Shown: positions 24,482 to 33,500 of the stretch, piece after piece
Layout: every line of letters starts with the position of its first letter
How positions within the stretch are numbered: position 1 is the stretch's first letter
Assembly: GCA_015068655.1 (NCBI GenBank)
Contig: SVKC01000017.1
Coordinates: 1-35,594 of the forward strand
Length of the DNA: 35,594 bases
Reading direction: 5' to 3'
Origin: Oscillospiraceae bacterium
GTDB lineage: Bacteria; Bacillota; Clostridia; Monoglobales; Monoglobaceae
The notes under the pieces: generated by a model
What the model was told of the DNA's origin: nothing
Seen by the model: the letters and a program-made list of their open reading frames with translations, nothing else
The model's database searches: none
Made by a program: the position numbers and the translations under genes

Positions 24482-26788
24482 TTATTGCGGCTGAATTTGT
24501 TCCATAACATAAACTTCAACAATATCGCCTTCCTTTATGTCATTGAACTTTTCGATACTGATACCGCATTCGTATCCGCTGTTCACTTCCTTTACGTCAT
24601 CCTTGAAACGTTTCAATGATGCGAGCTCGCCCTCATGAATAACAATACCGTCACGAACAATACGGACAAGGCTGTTTCTCTGAACCTTACCGTCAGTAAC
24701 ATAAGCACCACCGATTGTACCAACACCTGAAACCTTGAAGGTTGTTCTGATTTCCACGTGACCCGTGATTGCTTCACGGAACTTGGGAGCAAGCATACCC
24801 TTCATAGCCGCTTCAATATCTTCAATAGCATCATAAATTACACGATAAAGACGAATATCTACCTCTGAGCTTGCTGCCGCAACAGTTGCACCAGGTGTTG
24901 GACGCACGTTGAAGCCTACAATAATTGCATTTGATGCACTTGCAAGCATAACGTCAGACTCATTCACCGCACCAACAGCCCCGTGAATAACATTTACACG
25001 AACTTCCTCGTTGGTGATTCTTTCAAGTGACTGACGAACCGCTTCAACAGAACCCTGAACGTCAGCTTTCACAATAATGTTCAGGTCTTTCATCTTTCCG
25101 GCTTCAATGTGTTCAAAGAGATTTTCAAGGGAAACAGCCTGATTTGCCTTCTGTGCTTCCTGTTTTGCCTTGAACTTTCTTGCTTCAACAACATCTCTTG
25201 CCTTTCTTTCGTCCTCAACAACGTAGAACACGTCACCGCCATCAGGAACCTCTGAAAGGCCGAGAATTTCAACAGGTATTGAAGGACCGGCTTTTTTGAT
25301 TGCCTTGCCCTTGTCATCATTCATTGCACGAACTCTGCCCACTGCAGTGCCCGCAACAACAATATCGCCAACCTTGATTGTACCGTTCTGTACAAGAAGT
25401 GTCGCTACAGGACCTCTTCCCTTGTCAAGCTGTGCTTCAATAACAGTACCCTTTGCCAAACGATTGGGGTTTGCCTTCAACTCCTTCATTTCTGCAACGA
25501 GAAGAACCATTTCAAGAAGACCGTCAATGTTGATTTTCTGCTTTGCTGAAACCTCAACACAGATTGTGTCGCCGCCCCATTCTTCAGGCACAAGTCCGTG
25601 CTCTGTAAGCTCCTGACGAACTCGGTCAGGGTTTGCACCTTCCTTGTCAATCTTATTTATTGCAACAATAATAGAAACATTTGCCGCCTTTGCATGGTTG
25701 ATAGCTTCAATTGTCTGAGGCATAATACCATCATCTGCCGCAACCACCAGAATCGCAATATCCGTAACAAGAGCACCTCTTGCACGCATAGCCGTGAAGG
25801 CTTCGTGTCCCGGAGTATCAAGGAAGGTAATTTTCTTGTCATTAACACGAACACGATAAGCACCAATGTGCTGTGTAATACCACCAAACTCACCTTCTGT
25901 TACGTTTGCATTTCTGATTGTATCAAGAAGAGATGTCTTTCCGTGGTCAACGTGTCCCATAACTACAACAACAGGTGAACGTGGAACAAGAGCTTCAGGA
26001 GCATCCTCAACATCATTAAACAGTTTATCCTCTTCTGTAAGAATTATTTCTTTTTCAACCTTAGCACCAAAATCTTCCACAATCAAAGATGCTGTATCAA
26101 AATCAAGGCTTTCGTTTACGGATGCCATAATACCAAGCATCATCAGCTTTTTGATAACCTCAGTAGAAGACTTTTCAAGACGTTCAGCAAGCTCACCTAC
26201 GGTAATGGAGTCAGGAACAAGAACAACCTGTGCCTCCTGCTTCTTCTCCTTCTTTGCAACCTTCTCAAATTCCTTTGAGTCGTTCTTTTCTTTCACAAGC
26301 TTGCTCTTTTTGTTGCCTGTCTTGATTTTCTGCTTGCCACCGCCCTGAGCCTTTACGTTTTCGGGCACAAGCTCTTCCAGTCTCTCATTGTCAAGACGGT
26401 CAAGGTCAACATTATTTGCACGTGTATCAACCACACGTGTCTTTCTTGCAGGTCCATCACTTGCAAAGCCACCCTCTGATTCTATTATTTCAGGAGCAGC
26501 CGCCTCCTCCTGAATCTCAGTTGTTTCGGAAACACTATTCTCTTCAACAGCCTTTTCCTTCTTTTCCTTTTTGGGTTCTTCCTTTTCTACCTTTGCAAAT
26601 AACGCAGAAAAATCCTCAACCTGGTTTTTCTGTGTTATATATTCAAAAATCACATCAAGCTCTCTTTCGTCAAGAGCGCTCATATGGCTCTTTTCCGAAA
26701 TACCGTAATCACTGAGGATTTTAACAATTTCCTTACCGGGAATTCCAACAAACCCCTTTGAAAGTTCATATGCTTTAATCTTTGTCAT
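24482..26788 (-). CDS. infB: Translation initiation factor IF-2
   Basis: This GTPase brings initiator tRNA to the 30S subunit. I chose the ATG at 26788 ([12 protein letters not shown]), with AAAGGGG upstream; the frame extends 13 codons further but overlaps ylxQ. The 768 residues have one IF2-N helix motif at the start, then a charged low-complexity linker of about 100 residues and a second IF2-N ([20 protein letters not shown]). The G domain follows with [12 protein letters not shown] (about 276), DTPGHEAF (about 324) and NKID (about 378). The C-terminal domains are complete. The stop codon directly abuts the six-hairpin element. Confidence 0.97.
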   Translation of the reverse strand: MTKIKAYELSKGFVGIPGKEIVKILSDYGISEKSHMSALDERELDVIFEYITQKNQVEDFSALFAKVEKEEPKKEKKEKAVEENSVSETTEIQEEAAAPEIIESEGGFASDGPARKTRVVDTRANNVDLDRLDNERLEELVPENVKAQGGGKQKIKTGNKKSKLVKEKNDSKEFEKVAKKEKKQEAQVVLVPDSITVGELAERLEKSSTEVIKKLMMLGIMASVNESLDFDTASLIVEDFGAKVEKEIILTEEDKLFNDVEDAPEALVPRSPVVVVMGHVDHGKTSLLDTIRNANVTEGEFGGITQHIGAYRVRVNDKKITFLDTPGHEAFTAMRARGALVTDIAILVVAADDGIMPQTIEAINHAKAANVSIIVAINKIDKEGANPDRVRQELTEHGLVPEEWGGDTICVEVSAKQKINIDGLLEMVLLVAEMKELKANPNRLAKGTVIEAQLDKGRGPVATLLVQNGTIKVGDIVVAGTAVGRVRAMNDDKGKAIKKAGPSIPVEILGLSEVPDGGDVFYVVEDERKARDVVEARKFKAKQEAQKANQAVSLENLFEHIEAGKMKDLNIIVKADVQGSVEAVRQSLERITNEEVRVNVIHGAVGAVNESDVMLASASNAIIVGFNVRPTPGATVAAASSEVDIRLYRVIYDAIEDIEAAMKGMLAPKFREAITGHVEIRTTFKVSGVGTIGGAYVTDGKVQRNSLVRIVRDGIVIHEGELASLKRFKDDVKEVNSGYECGISIEKFNDIKEGDIVEVYVMEQIQPQ

Positions 26789-26827
26789 AATATATCCCCT
26801 TTCTGCCGACAGCATACGCCGACACAA

Positions 26828-27145
26828 CTATTCTGAAAACATACGAAAGCACTTTTGAAGTTCCTCCGCAATACCTTTGTTCAACACCGCAAGAACAACA
26901 GCAAATTCCCTTCCGGTGTATTTTCCGAGAGTGAGTTTTTCACCAAATTCCAACAAACTTACCTCATAAAACTCACAACTGTTTTTGAATTTCTTTTTTG
27001 TATTCCCGGATGCGTCCTCCGCAACAATCACAAGTTCTGCCTTTCCTGACCTTATGGCATCCTTGACAGCTCCCTCGCCGAAGGTTATTCCCCGCATCCG
27101 TGCCGCAAGTCCCAGCATCCTGAAAAACTTTTCATCATTCGCCAA
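26828..27145 (-). CDS. ylxQ: YlxQ, L7Ae/L30e-family RNA-binding protein
   Basis: This small kink-turn-binding-like protein is found between ylxR and infB in firmicutes; its target RNA is unknown. The best start is TTG at 27145, giving 105 residues beginning ANDEKFFRMLGLAARMRG. A strong GGAGG site lies nine bases upstream, inside ylxR. A longer frame to 27208 has no comparable site and would overlap ylxR extensively. The body shows FGEGAVKDAIRSGKAELVIVAEDASGN, typical of the fold. It overlaps ylxR by 11 bases and precedes infB by about 40. Confidence 0.88.
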   Translation of the reverse strand: MANDEKFFRMLGLAARMRGITFGEGAVKDAIRSGKAELVIVAEDASGNTKKKFKNSCEFYEVSLLEFGEKLTLGKYTGREFAVVLAVLNKGIAEELQKCFRMFSE

Positions 27146-27386
27146 AGTCCATAGCCTCCAATGTATCATAAATCTCTGCATCCACACGCCCCGAAAAGCT
27201 TCGTTCAAAAGCTCTGACCTTTCTTGCCTTCAGGATACATCCGGAAGCTTTGCAAACATAAGCTCCCCGACCGTCCGACTTTCCTTCAAGGTCAATTGAA
27301 ATAATTCCGTCTTTTCGTACAATACGCAAAAGTTCGCTTTTGTTCTTTGATTCTCTGCATACTGCACACATACGCTGCAACTTCAT
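27135..27386 (-). CDS. ylxR: YlxR family nucleic-acid-binding protein (DUF448)
   Basis: A conserved small protein of the nusA-infB operon; in some species it acts as a transcription regulator or binds RNase P RNA (family knowledge). From the ATG at 27386 there are 83 residues. A TTG two codons earlier also fits the GAAAGG ribosome site and cannot be excluded. The two signature stretches MCAVCRESKNKSELLRIVR and GRGAYVCKASGCILKARK are present. It sits between nusA and ylxQ. Confidence 0.92.
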   Translation of the reverse strand: MKLQRMCAVCRESKNKSELLRIVRKDGIISIDLEGKSDGRGAYVCKASGCILKARKVRAFERSFSGRVDAEIYDTLEAMDFGE

Positions 27387-27422
27387 ATTCAATCAACCTT
27401 TCTTTCAAATTCAAAAAACTCG

Positions 27423-28463
27423 TTATTCAGCGTTTGCTTCGCTGTCCGGCTTAAGATCTATCTTCCAGCCGGTAAGACGTGCCGCAAGACGTGCATTCTG
27501 ACCTTCTTTTCCGATAGCCAGTGAAAGCTGATCCGCAGGAACAATAACGCTGCACATTTTCTTTTCTTCATCAACAGTGATTGAAACAACCTTTGCGGGG
27601 CTAAGAGCCTGAGTAATATATTCCGCCGGATTCTCGCTGTATCTGATAATGTCAATCTTTTCGCCATGGAGCTCGTCAATAACCGCCTGAACTCTCATAC
27701 CCTTGGGACCGATACAGGTACCAACCGGATCAACACCTTCCATTGTTGAATGAACAGCAATTTTGCTTCTTGAACCGGGTTCACGTGTTAAACCCTTGAT
27801 TTCGATTATACCCTTCTTTATTTCAGGAACCTCAAGCTCAAAAAGTCTGCGTACCAGTCCCGGATGTGAACGTGAGACCACAAGGTGAACACCCTTAACC
27901 GAGTTTGCAACTTCAACAACAAATACCTTGTACTTTGCACCTGGCTTATAGTTGTCGTTTTTCACCTGTTCATTGGGCATAAGAACAGATTCTGTATCGC
28001 CGATTTCAAGCATAATGTTTCTTCTGTCGATTTTTCTGACTGTTGCCGTCATAATATCATTTGCACGGTCGGAAAACTCGTCAAAAGCTTTTTCTCTTTC
28101 TGCTTCACGGATTCTTTGAAGAACCACCTGACGCGCTGTTTGTGCTGCAATTCTGCCGAAGGCCGCAGGTGTAACCTCTTTTTCAAGAACATCGCCGGCT
28201 TCGTATCTTGCATCAACCTTCTTTGCATCCTCAACAGAAATCTCGCATTCTCTGTCCTCAACCTCTTCAACAATATTCTTGCGTGCATAAACCTTTATTT
28301 CGCCCGTATCTTCATCAATAATAACCTTTGCATCCTGAACAGCACCATAGTTTTTTCTGTAAGCACTGAGGAGCGCACCACTGAGAGCATCAAGAACAAC
28401 GTCCTTGCTTATGCCCTTTTCTCTCTCAATTTCTTCCAACAACAAAAATAATTCCGACTTCAT
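27423..28463 (-). CDS. nusA: Transcription termination/antitermination protein NusA
   Basis: NusA binds RNA polymerase and nascent RNA, and promotes pausing and intrinsic termination. The 346-residue firmicute-type protein has the N-terminal polymerase-binding domain (MKSELFLLLEEIEREKGISK onward, about 1-120), an S1 domain (about 130-200) and two KH domains. These include GPKGMRVQAVIDELHGEKID (about 247-266) and GKEGQNARLAARLTGWKIDL near residue 320. The C-terminal acidic repeats of enterobacterial NusA are absent, as usual in firmicutes. AGGAGAG precedes the ATG. It follows rimP by 39 bases. Confidence 0.97.
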   Translation of the reverse strand: MKSELFLLLEEIEREKGISKDVVLDALSGALLSAYRKNYGAVQDAKVIIDEDTGEIKVYARKNIVEEVEDRECEISVEDAKKVDARYEAGDVLEKEVTPAAFGRIAAQTARQVVLQRIREAEREKAFDEFSDRANDIMTATVRKIDRRNIMLEIGDTESVLMPNEQVKNDNYKPGAKYKVFVVEVANSVKGVHLVVSRSHPGLVRRLFELEVPEIKKGIIEIKGLTREPGSRSKIAVHSTMEGVDPVGTCIGPKGMRVQAVIDELHGEKIDIIRYSENPAEYITQALSPAKVVSITVDEEKKMCSVIVPADQLSLAIGKEGQNARLAARLTGWKIDLKPDSEANAE

Positions 28464-28502
28464 TTTTTTGAATCTCTCCTATTCTGTATAGATTATGTTA
28501 AA

Positions 28503-28967
28503 TTAAAAATCAAAATGTAATTTCACAAAAGTTGTCTCATCAAGAGCAAGAGAAAGCTCTTTTTCACCGAGGTCAAGAAGGATAACATTATTCTCATACT
28601 CCTTCAAAACGCCTGAAATACTCTTGCTGCCGTCAATTGCCTGATAAAGTCCCACATCAACAATATGTCCTGTATATTTTTCAAAATGAGCAGTGGTTCT
28701 GAGCTTTCTTTCAATGCCGGGTGATGATACCTCAAGAACATAATTTTCCTTTATGGGGTCATGCTTATCCAGTTCTTCACCAAGAGCACGGTTAATAATT
28801 TCACATTCATTGAGAGAAATACCACCTTCCTCTTTGTCTGCAAAAACTCTGAGATAACGTGCACCGCCTTCCTTGACGTATTCAACATCATAGATATAAC
28901 ACTCATTTTCTTCCGCAATGGGTGTTGCCAACTCGATAATCAACTTTTCAAGTTTTGAATAAGCCAT
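28503..28967 (-). CDS. rimP: Ribosome maturation factor RimP
   Basis: RimP is needed for 30S subunit assembly. The start is the ATG at 28967 (MAYSKLEKLIIELATP) with a strong AAAGGAGG site; a longer frame to 29027 would consume the leader hairpins and is rejected. The 154 residues include VEYVKEGGARYLRVFADKEE and ISLNECEIINRALGEELD, and the signature YVLEVSSPGIERKLRT (about 90-105). It is the first gene of the nusA-infB operon. Confidence 0.95.
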   Translation of the reverse strand: MAYSKLEKLIIELATPIAEENECYIYDVEYVKEGGARYLRVFADKEEGGISLNECEIINRALGEELDKHDPIKENYVLEVSSPGIERKLRTTAHFEKYTGHIVDVGLYQAIDGSKSISGVLKEYENNVILLDLGEKELSLALDETTFVKLHFDF

Positions 28968-28985
28968 TTTTTCCTCCTTTTGTGT

Positions 28986-29037
28986 TGCATTGTCTGTCGT
29001 CAACAGTAATGCAAAAGAGTGAGGCAAGCCTCACTCT
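28986..29037 (-). promoter_or_regulatory. Two-hairpin leader of the rimP-nusA operon
   Basis: On the minus strand, AGAGTGAGGC and GCCTCACTCT form a perfect ten-base stem with a two-base loop (29016-29037), followed by TTTTGC. A second stem, TGCATT plus CTGT pairing with ACAG plus AATGCA (28986-29013), follows at once. A GC-rich hairpin with a short T run in front of rimP is a recurring feature in many bacteria, so this may be an attenuator or processing site. The T run is short, so termination would be weak. Confidence 0.6.
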
Positions 29038-29063
29038 CACGATTATCATATTACGTTGATAAT

Positions 29064-29092
29064 ATACTACCACAAAACCCTTTAAATGTCAA
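29064..29092 (-). promoter_or_regulatory. Promoter of the rimP-nusA-infB operon
   Basis: On the minus strand there is a -35 TTGACA (29087-29092), a 17-base spacer and a -10 TAGTAT (29064-29069). The -35 box lies over the nrdR stop codon. Just after the -10, ATTATCA and TGATAAT form an inverted repeat (about 29042-29063) in the start-site region. The leader to rimP is about 90 bases. Confidence 0.75.
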
Positions 29093-29544
29093 GCTTTTTT
29101 TATAATTTTGGCAAGCTCGTCCATAAAGGAGTTTATGTCCTTGAACTGACGATACACCGATGCAAAACGCACATATGCAATATCATCCAGGGCCTGAAGT
29201 CTTTCCATAACCATTTCACCGATTTTTTCCGATGTAACCTCTCTCTCAAGCATATTGTAAAGCTTCGATTCAATATCATCAATAAGCTTTTCAATGTCTG
29301 CAAGGGTCACAGGACGTTTTTCGCAGGCACGCAAGATTCCATTGAGAACCTTTTCACGATTCCATGTTTCACGCAAACCGTCCTTCTTCACAACAATCAT
29401 AGGAATTGTTTCAATTTTTTCATATGTAGTAAAACGCTTTCCGCATTCAAGACATTCTCTTCGACGGCGTATAGTTGTACCTTCTTCGGTAGAACGTGAA
29501 TCTATAACCTTACTTTCAAGATGACCGCAAAACAAACAACGCAT
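29089..29544 (-). CDS. nrdR: Transcriptional repressor NrdR
   Basis: NrdR senses ATP/dATP through an ATP-cone and represses ribonucleotide reductase genes. The 151-residue protein has the N-terminal zinc ribbon [18 protein letters not shown] with the second pair in [12 protein letters not shown], and an ATP-cone starting near [24 protein letters not shown] lies nine bases before the ATG at 29544. No ribonucleotide reductase gene lies in the window, so its targets are elsewhere. Its end overlaps the promoter of the next operon. Confidence 0.97.
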   Translation of the reverse strand: MRCLFCGHLESKVIDSRSTEEGTTIRRRRECLECGKRFTTYEKIETIPMIVVKKDGLRETWNREKVLNGILRACEKRPVTLADIEKLIDDIESKLYNMLEREVTSEKIGEMVMERLQALDDIAYVRFASVYRQFKDINSFMDELAKIIKKA

Positions 29545-29576
29545 TCAAATCAACTCCATATACAATATATAGTATT

Positions 29577-29605
29577 ATCTTAGCACAAATAAACAGATTT
29601 GTCAA
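29577..29605 (-). promoter_or_regulatory. Promoter of nrdR
   Basis: On the minus strand there is a -35 TTGACA (29600-29605), a 17-base spacer and a -10 TAAGAT (29577-29582), about 33 bases ahead of the nrdR ATG. The match to the sigma-A consensus is strong, so nrdR can be transcribed independently of the YhcN-like gene upstream. Confidence 0.75.
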
Positions 29606-29677
29606 CCAATTGAACAGTTGTAAAAAAAACACAACGAAAATAATTTGGCTTATTCGCTGAACTTTTCATACAATTCG

Positions 29678-30130
29678 CTATACACCCTTATTCATTTCCC
29701 TATTCTCTTTCATATCTTCACCTTCTGTTCTGTCTCTTTCCACCAAAAATTCAAATCTTTTTTTCAGCATTTTTTTATCCAGCTCGGTTTCAATAAATCC
29801 GCTTAGTTCAATTACATTCATAGCGTCGCTATTGCCTATATTTATACGGCATTTCCTTATTTTTGAAAAACGTTTTGCAACAATCTCCCTTGCCACACTG
29901 CCTACATTCTTTATGTCAGCATTCTCAAAAACGGTAATTCCTACCAGTATTTTTTTCTCGCAGCTTATTACAGCCACTTCCGCAACTCCCTCAATTCTGT
30001 TAAGTTCCTTTGCGACTTCAATGTGTGCCGCATCATTTCCGCTTTCTCTTATAAGCTCTTTTACTCCATAAACCGACTGAACAAGAACCGAAAAGGCCAA
30101 AACAAGTAAAACAAAAATTTTTTTATCCAT
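29678..30130 (-). CDS. YhcN/YlaJ-like protein, probably exported or membrane-anchored
   Basis: From the ATG at 30130 (MDKKIFVLLVLAFSVLVQ), which has a GGAG site, the protein has 150 residues. It has an N-terminal hydrophobic signal or anchor (about residues 4-21). The body resembles the spore-associated YhcN/YlaJ domain: KELNRIEGVAEVAVISCEKKILVGITVFEN, then a helix and SDAMNVIELSGFI. YhcN lipoproteins carry a lipobox cysteine, but none is visible here (LVQSVYGVKEL), so it would be an anchored or secreted variant. The family match is by eye and moderate. A sporulation role is an inference from the family only. Confidence 0.6.
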   Translation of the reverse strand: MDKKIFVLLVLAFSVLVQSVYGVKELIRESGNDAAHIEVAKELNRIEGVAEVAVISCEKKILVGITVFENADIKNVGSVAREIVAKRFSKIRKCRINIGNSDAMNVIELSGFIETELDKKMLKKRFEFLVERDRTEGEDMKENREMNKGV

Positions 30131-30267
30131 AACACACTCCAAAAAAATATTCAAAAATATTATTTACAAATACAAAACAAATATTCAAAACAATACCAAG
30201 AATATTTAAACGGAATATACGCCAAAATATAAGTGAACAAATCAATAAAAAAGGAGCGACTTTTGAC
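30131..30267. promoter_or_regulatory. Divergent AT-rich intergenic region with direct repeats
   Basis: This 137-base gap drives the YhcN-like gene leftward and the DUF378 gene rightward. It is very AT-rich. The 11-mer AATATTCAAAA occurs at 30146-30156 and again at 30180-30190, 34 bases apart, close to three helical turns, and a related GAATATTTAAA follows near 30200. No convincing sigma-A boxes stand out, although TTTAAA and TATAAG with a 17-base spacer lie near 30205-30233 on the plus strand. Confidence 0.4.
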
Positions 30268-30474
30268 ATGAATGTTATCGCATTGATACTTGTCATAATC
30301 GGTGCCATAAACTGGGGAAGCATCGGTCTTTTCGGAATTGACCTTGTAGCTTCGCTCTTTGGCGGACAGTTGTCTGTTATGAGCCGTATAATTTTTACAC
30401 TTGTAGGGCTCGCCGGTCTCTGGTCAATTTCCTTCTTCTTCAAGGAAACACCGATTATAGACAAAATGGACTGA
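30268..30474 (+). CDS. DUF378 small membrane protein
   Basis: This is the only plus-strand gene in the window. Its 68 residues hold two membrane helices, and the sequence (MNVIALILVIIGAINWGSIG, then FGIDLVASLFGG) is a clear match in pattern to the DUF378 family, whose function is unknown. An AAGGAG site lies 11 bases before the ATG. It is followed immediately by an inverted repeat and then by a bidirectional terminator, so it forms a single-gene unit between the YhcN-like gene and the SLH protein. Confidence 0.88.
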   Translation: MNVIALILVIIGAINWGSIGLFGIDLVASLFGGQLSVMSRIIFTLVGLAGLWSISFFFKETPIIDKMD

Positions 30475-30507
30475 TTTTGCAGAAAGTGATATTTTTCTGC
30501 AAAACAA
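30474..30507 (+). other. Inverted repeat directly after the DUF378 gene
   Basis: TTTTGCAGAAA and TTTCTGCAAAA form an 11-base stem around a short AT-rich loop, beginning almost at the stop codon. It may help terminate or stabilise the short transcript ahead of the stronger terminator at 30511. Confidence 0.5.
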
Positions 30508-30510
30508 AAC

Positions 30511-30539
30511 ACGAGCCTCAACCATTGGTCGAGGCTCGT
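30511..30539. terminator. Bidirectional terminator between DUF378 and the SLH gene
   Basis: ACGAGCCTC plus ACC pairs with GGT plus GAGGCTCGT, with one internal mismatch and a three-base loop. Rightward the tail is TAATTTTG. Leftward it is GTTTTGTTTTG. It lies 10 bases beyond the SLH protein stop codon and about 36 bases after DUF378, so it can end both convergent transcripts. Confidence 0.75.
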
Positions 30540-30549
30540 AATTTTGAGC

Positions 30550-33500
30550 TTATTTCCAATCTTCCCACTTGTATTCAAAGCCTGATTTATCGAGCCAGTA
30601 ATTGTGTGTAATAGTCGCTTCAAGAACAATTACATAATACCACTTTTCTTCCTTCAGGTCATTGTAGGGGTTGAAATTCAATGATTTCACATAGCTATCC
30701 AAAGGCTTTCTGCCAAGGATTTTATTCATAACCGTCATAACCTCGGCACGGGTTATACTTCTTTCAGGGCGGAAAGTATCATCCTCATATCCCTGAATAA
30801 GTCCACTTTCATTCAAAGCAAGAATTTCATTGTATGCCCAGTGAGATTCACTCAAATCATCAAAATGATTTTCTTTGCTCTTTGCATCGGCTATGTCAGT
30901 AAATCTGAATATCAACGCTGCAAATTCAGCACGTGTAAGATTTCCGCCGGGCTTGAATTCGCCGTTAGGATAACCGTATATCACACCCTTGTCAGTCATA
31001 TATTCAATTTCCTTTACCGACCAGCGTTCACGTTTTACATCGGGGAAAACCTCACCTGTTACGGTGAAGGGCTTTTCATATTCGTGATTGGTAACTCTGT
31101 AAAGAATTGCTGCAATCTCTTCTCTGGTTATGTTACCGTCAGGCTGAACACTGCCGTCGGGATAACCATTGATATAACCTACGTGAGTTGGATGCTCATT
31201 TCCAAAAATATCCTTGGTGTACTTTCTGGTTTTGTCGATTGTGGTGGAACCACCACCGCCGCCTCCGCCGCCACCTGTACTTACTTTTGTCGGAACAGTA
31301 TAGGTATATGTTCCAACCTTGCCGTAGATACCGTACCAGCAGTTTGTCAAATCAGGCTCCTTGCATTCAACACATTTCCCGCACGCACTGTAATATACCG
31401 CCTTGATAGTTGTTTCCTTTGTAAGCTTCAAAGCTTCACCGTCATATGCAATACGGTTCTCATTATCCGCATCTGTCGGATCACTGCCGTCCAACGTGTA
31501 ATAGAGAATAATACTTTCATCATCTGCATACTTGTCCAACAAAGTATATTCCGTATTTTTGGGGAATTCTACCTTGCCGCTTGCAGTGAGAGAAGTCTCA
31601 GGAACCTCCAGATGAACAAAGTCAATTTTAAACTCACCGTCTGAGCCGAGAATCTTTCCATTCTCATCCTCCAGCCATGCGTAAATTGTTATATCATCCA
31701 TGAGAGCCGTTGGAATAATCGGTCTGGTAATATGATACACAGCCGTATTTGTTGCAACGGTCTGCCCGTCAGACTTTTTGGTGTATGTGTAATAATAATG
31801 AATATCAGCGTTCTTATTTTGGCTGAGAAGCTTTATGCCCTCAGCGTATTCACCTGTTCCGAGAAGGTCAGCACTTATACGACTTGTGTCATAAGGATAA
31901 GCCACATAAACACTTCCGCTTGATGCATTTCCCTTTTCAATTATATAATAGTGTATTGCATTTTTACTGACTCTTCCGGTGTCCTTATTATGAACAAAAG
32001 CCTTAAAGGACATTGTGTGTGTTATATCTCTTTCAGCTCCTGTATACTTGAAATCCTCTTTATCACCATTTTGTCTGTACCAGATTGTATAAATACCATT
32101 TTCCCAGCCGTTAATCTTGTCAGTAGGTGCCATAGGGTCAAATTCAAGAGTAGTTGTTTTGTTGTCACTTTCGAGATATGTTCCCGATGGAAGCACAATC
32201 ACCGGAGGCAACGGAATGAAGTTGTAAACATAACTTACAACCGAGCTGTATTTGCCATCTCTTGCACAGCGAATCTGCAAAATTGTATCTTCCTTAAACA
32301 ACAGACCGCTTCCATCAGTGTATGTCTCCCAATCGCCCTTGTTGTTCAGTCTGTACTGAATTTCACCATCTGTATTCAGAGAATACAGCATAACCTTCAG
32401 CAGATTATTGGCATCATCAATACGTCTTTCCTCATAAATACCCGTTTCTTTGTCCGCATAAGGCGGTGCAAGCGTATCCTCATCATCGGAAAGAGCATAT
32501 ACATATCTGTTTGTGTCACTTTCAACTCCATCCATTTCTGAAAGAATTTCGAGGGTCACACTATCTCCCGTATTTTCGGTATCATTTTCGTCACCAAGGG
32601 GTTTTGTACATTCCTTGTCACGATATGCATTTCCCGTCTTTGTATCAATATAGAATCTTTCATCTTCATCATTGAGAAATTCATTTTCAAAACCGCCTAT
32701 TGTGTACTTCACAGTACTGCCCTTTACTGCATCAACGGGAACAACAGGAAAATCTTCCTCATACAATGACACTGAAGGTGCAGCCTTTGGTGCTTCAGGT
32801 GTCACAACATATGAAAAAATACCAACATCGCTCTTTACGCCAAAGGGATTTACCGCAACAGCCTTTATGACAGTTTTTCCCTTTATGTCAATAAATGATG
32901 TTCCGTCATAAAGATAAGTTCCATCCGTATTCGGAACAGGGTCGGGACAAAGTCCGCCGTCATAGCTCACCGTGTAATAAATCTGTGTTCCCTGAGGAAC
33001 AGGCATAAACTGTGTGGAATACCCATCGCCGCCGATTTCCAAAGTATAATATCCGGGAAGAAGAGTTGTAAGAGGCTTTACGGGCTTCATTTTCACAATA
33101 TCATATGAATGCTTTACAACAGTCGAATAAGTCACGCCGTCCTTCAAAACAACCGCTGTAATAACCTTATAACCATCCAAAATATCTACAACAACAGTAT
33201 CCGAATCCTCCGGAGCTTTCTTGCGTGTAGGGCTTGTTATTGGGTCAGTTCCGTCTGTTGTGTAAAAAAGTGTATAGCGCGTTGTATTATCTATCGTACT
33301 TTCAGGGGTATAAATCGTAACCTTATCTGCATTTGTAAACTGTGTACTTTCCGGAGCAAAAGCCGGCGGCAAAGGCTTGATTTCGTATGTGAAGGTATAC
33401 TCTTCACCTTCGTTGACAATATTGCCTTCATTATCGTATTCAACAGCCTTTGCTATAATATCCGTATCTGCATCAAGTGTAATAACATCCGTATATTTCT

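Noticed and set aside
27145-27208. Longer start for ylxQ
   Set aside because: The extension overlaps ylxR heavily and lacks a ribosome site, whereas the TTG at 27145 has GGAGG nine bases upstream and begins the conserved fold.
30123-30629. Minus-strand ORF of 168 codons opposite DUF378
   Set aside because: DUF378 on the plus strand has a clear family match and ribosome site. The antisense ORF runs through the terminator and has neither.
31250-31275. Glycine-codon run as a possible sequencing artefact or frameshift site
   Set aside because: The frame continues through to three good SLH repeats, and glycine linkers before SLH anchors are plausible, so the gene appears intact.
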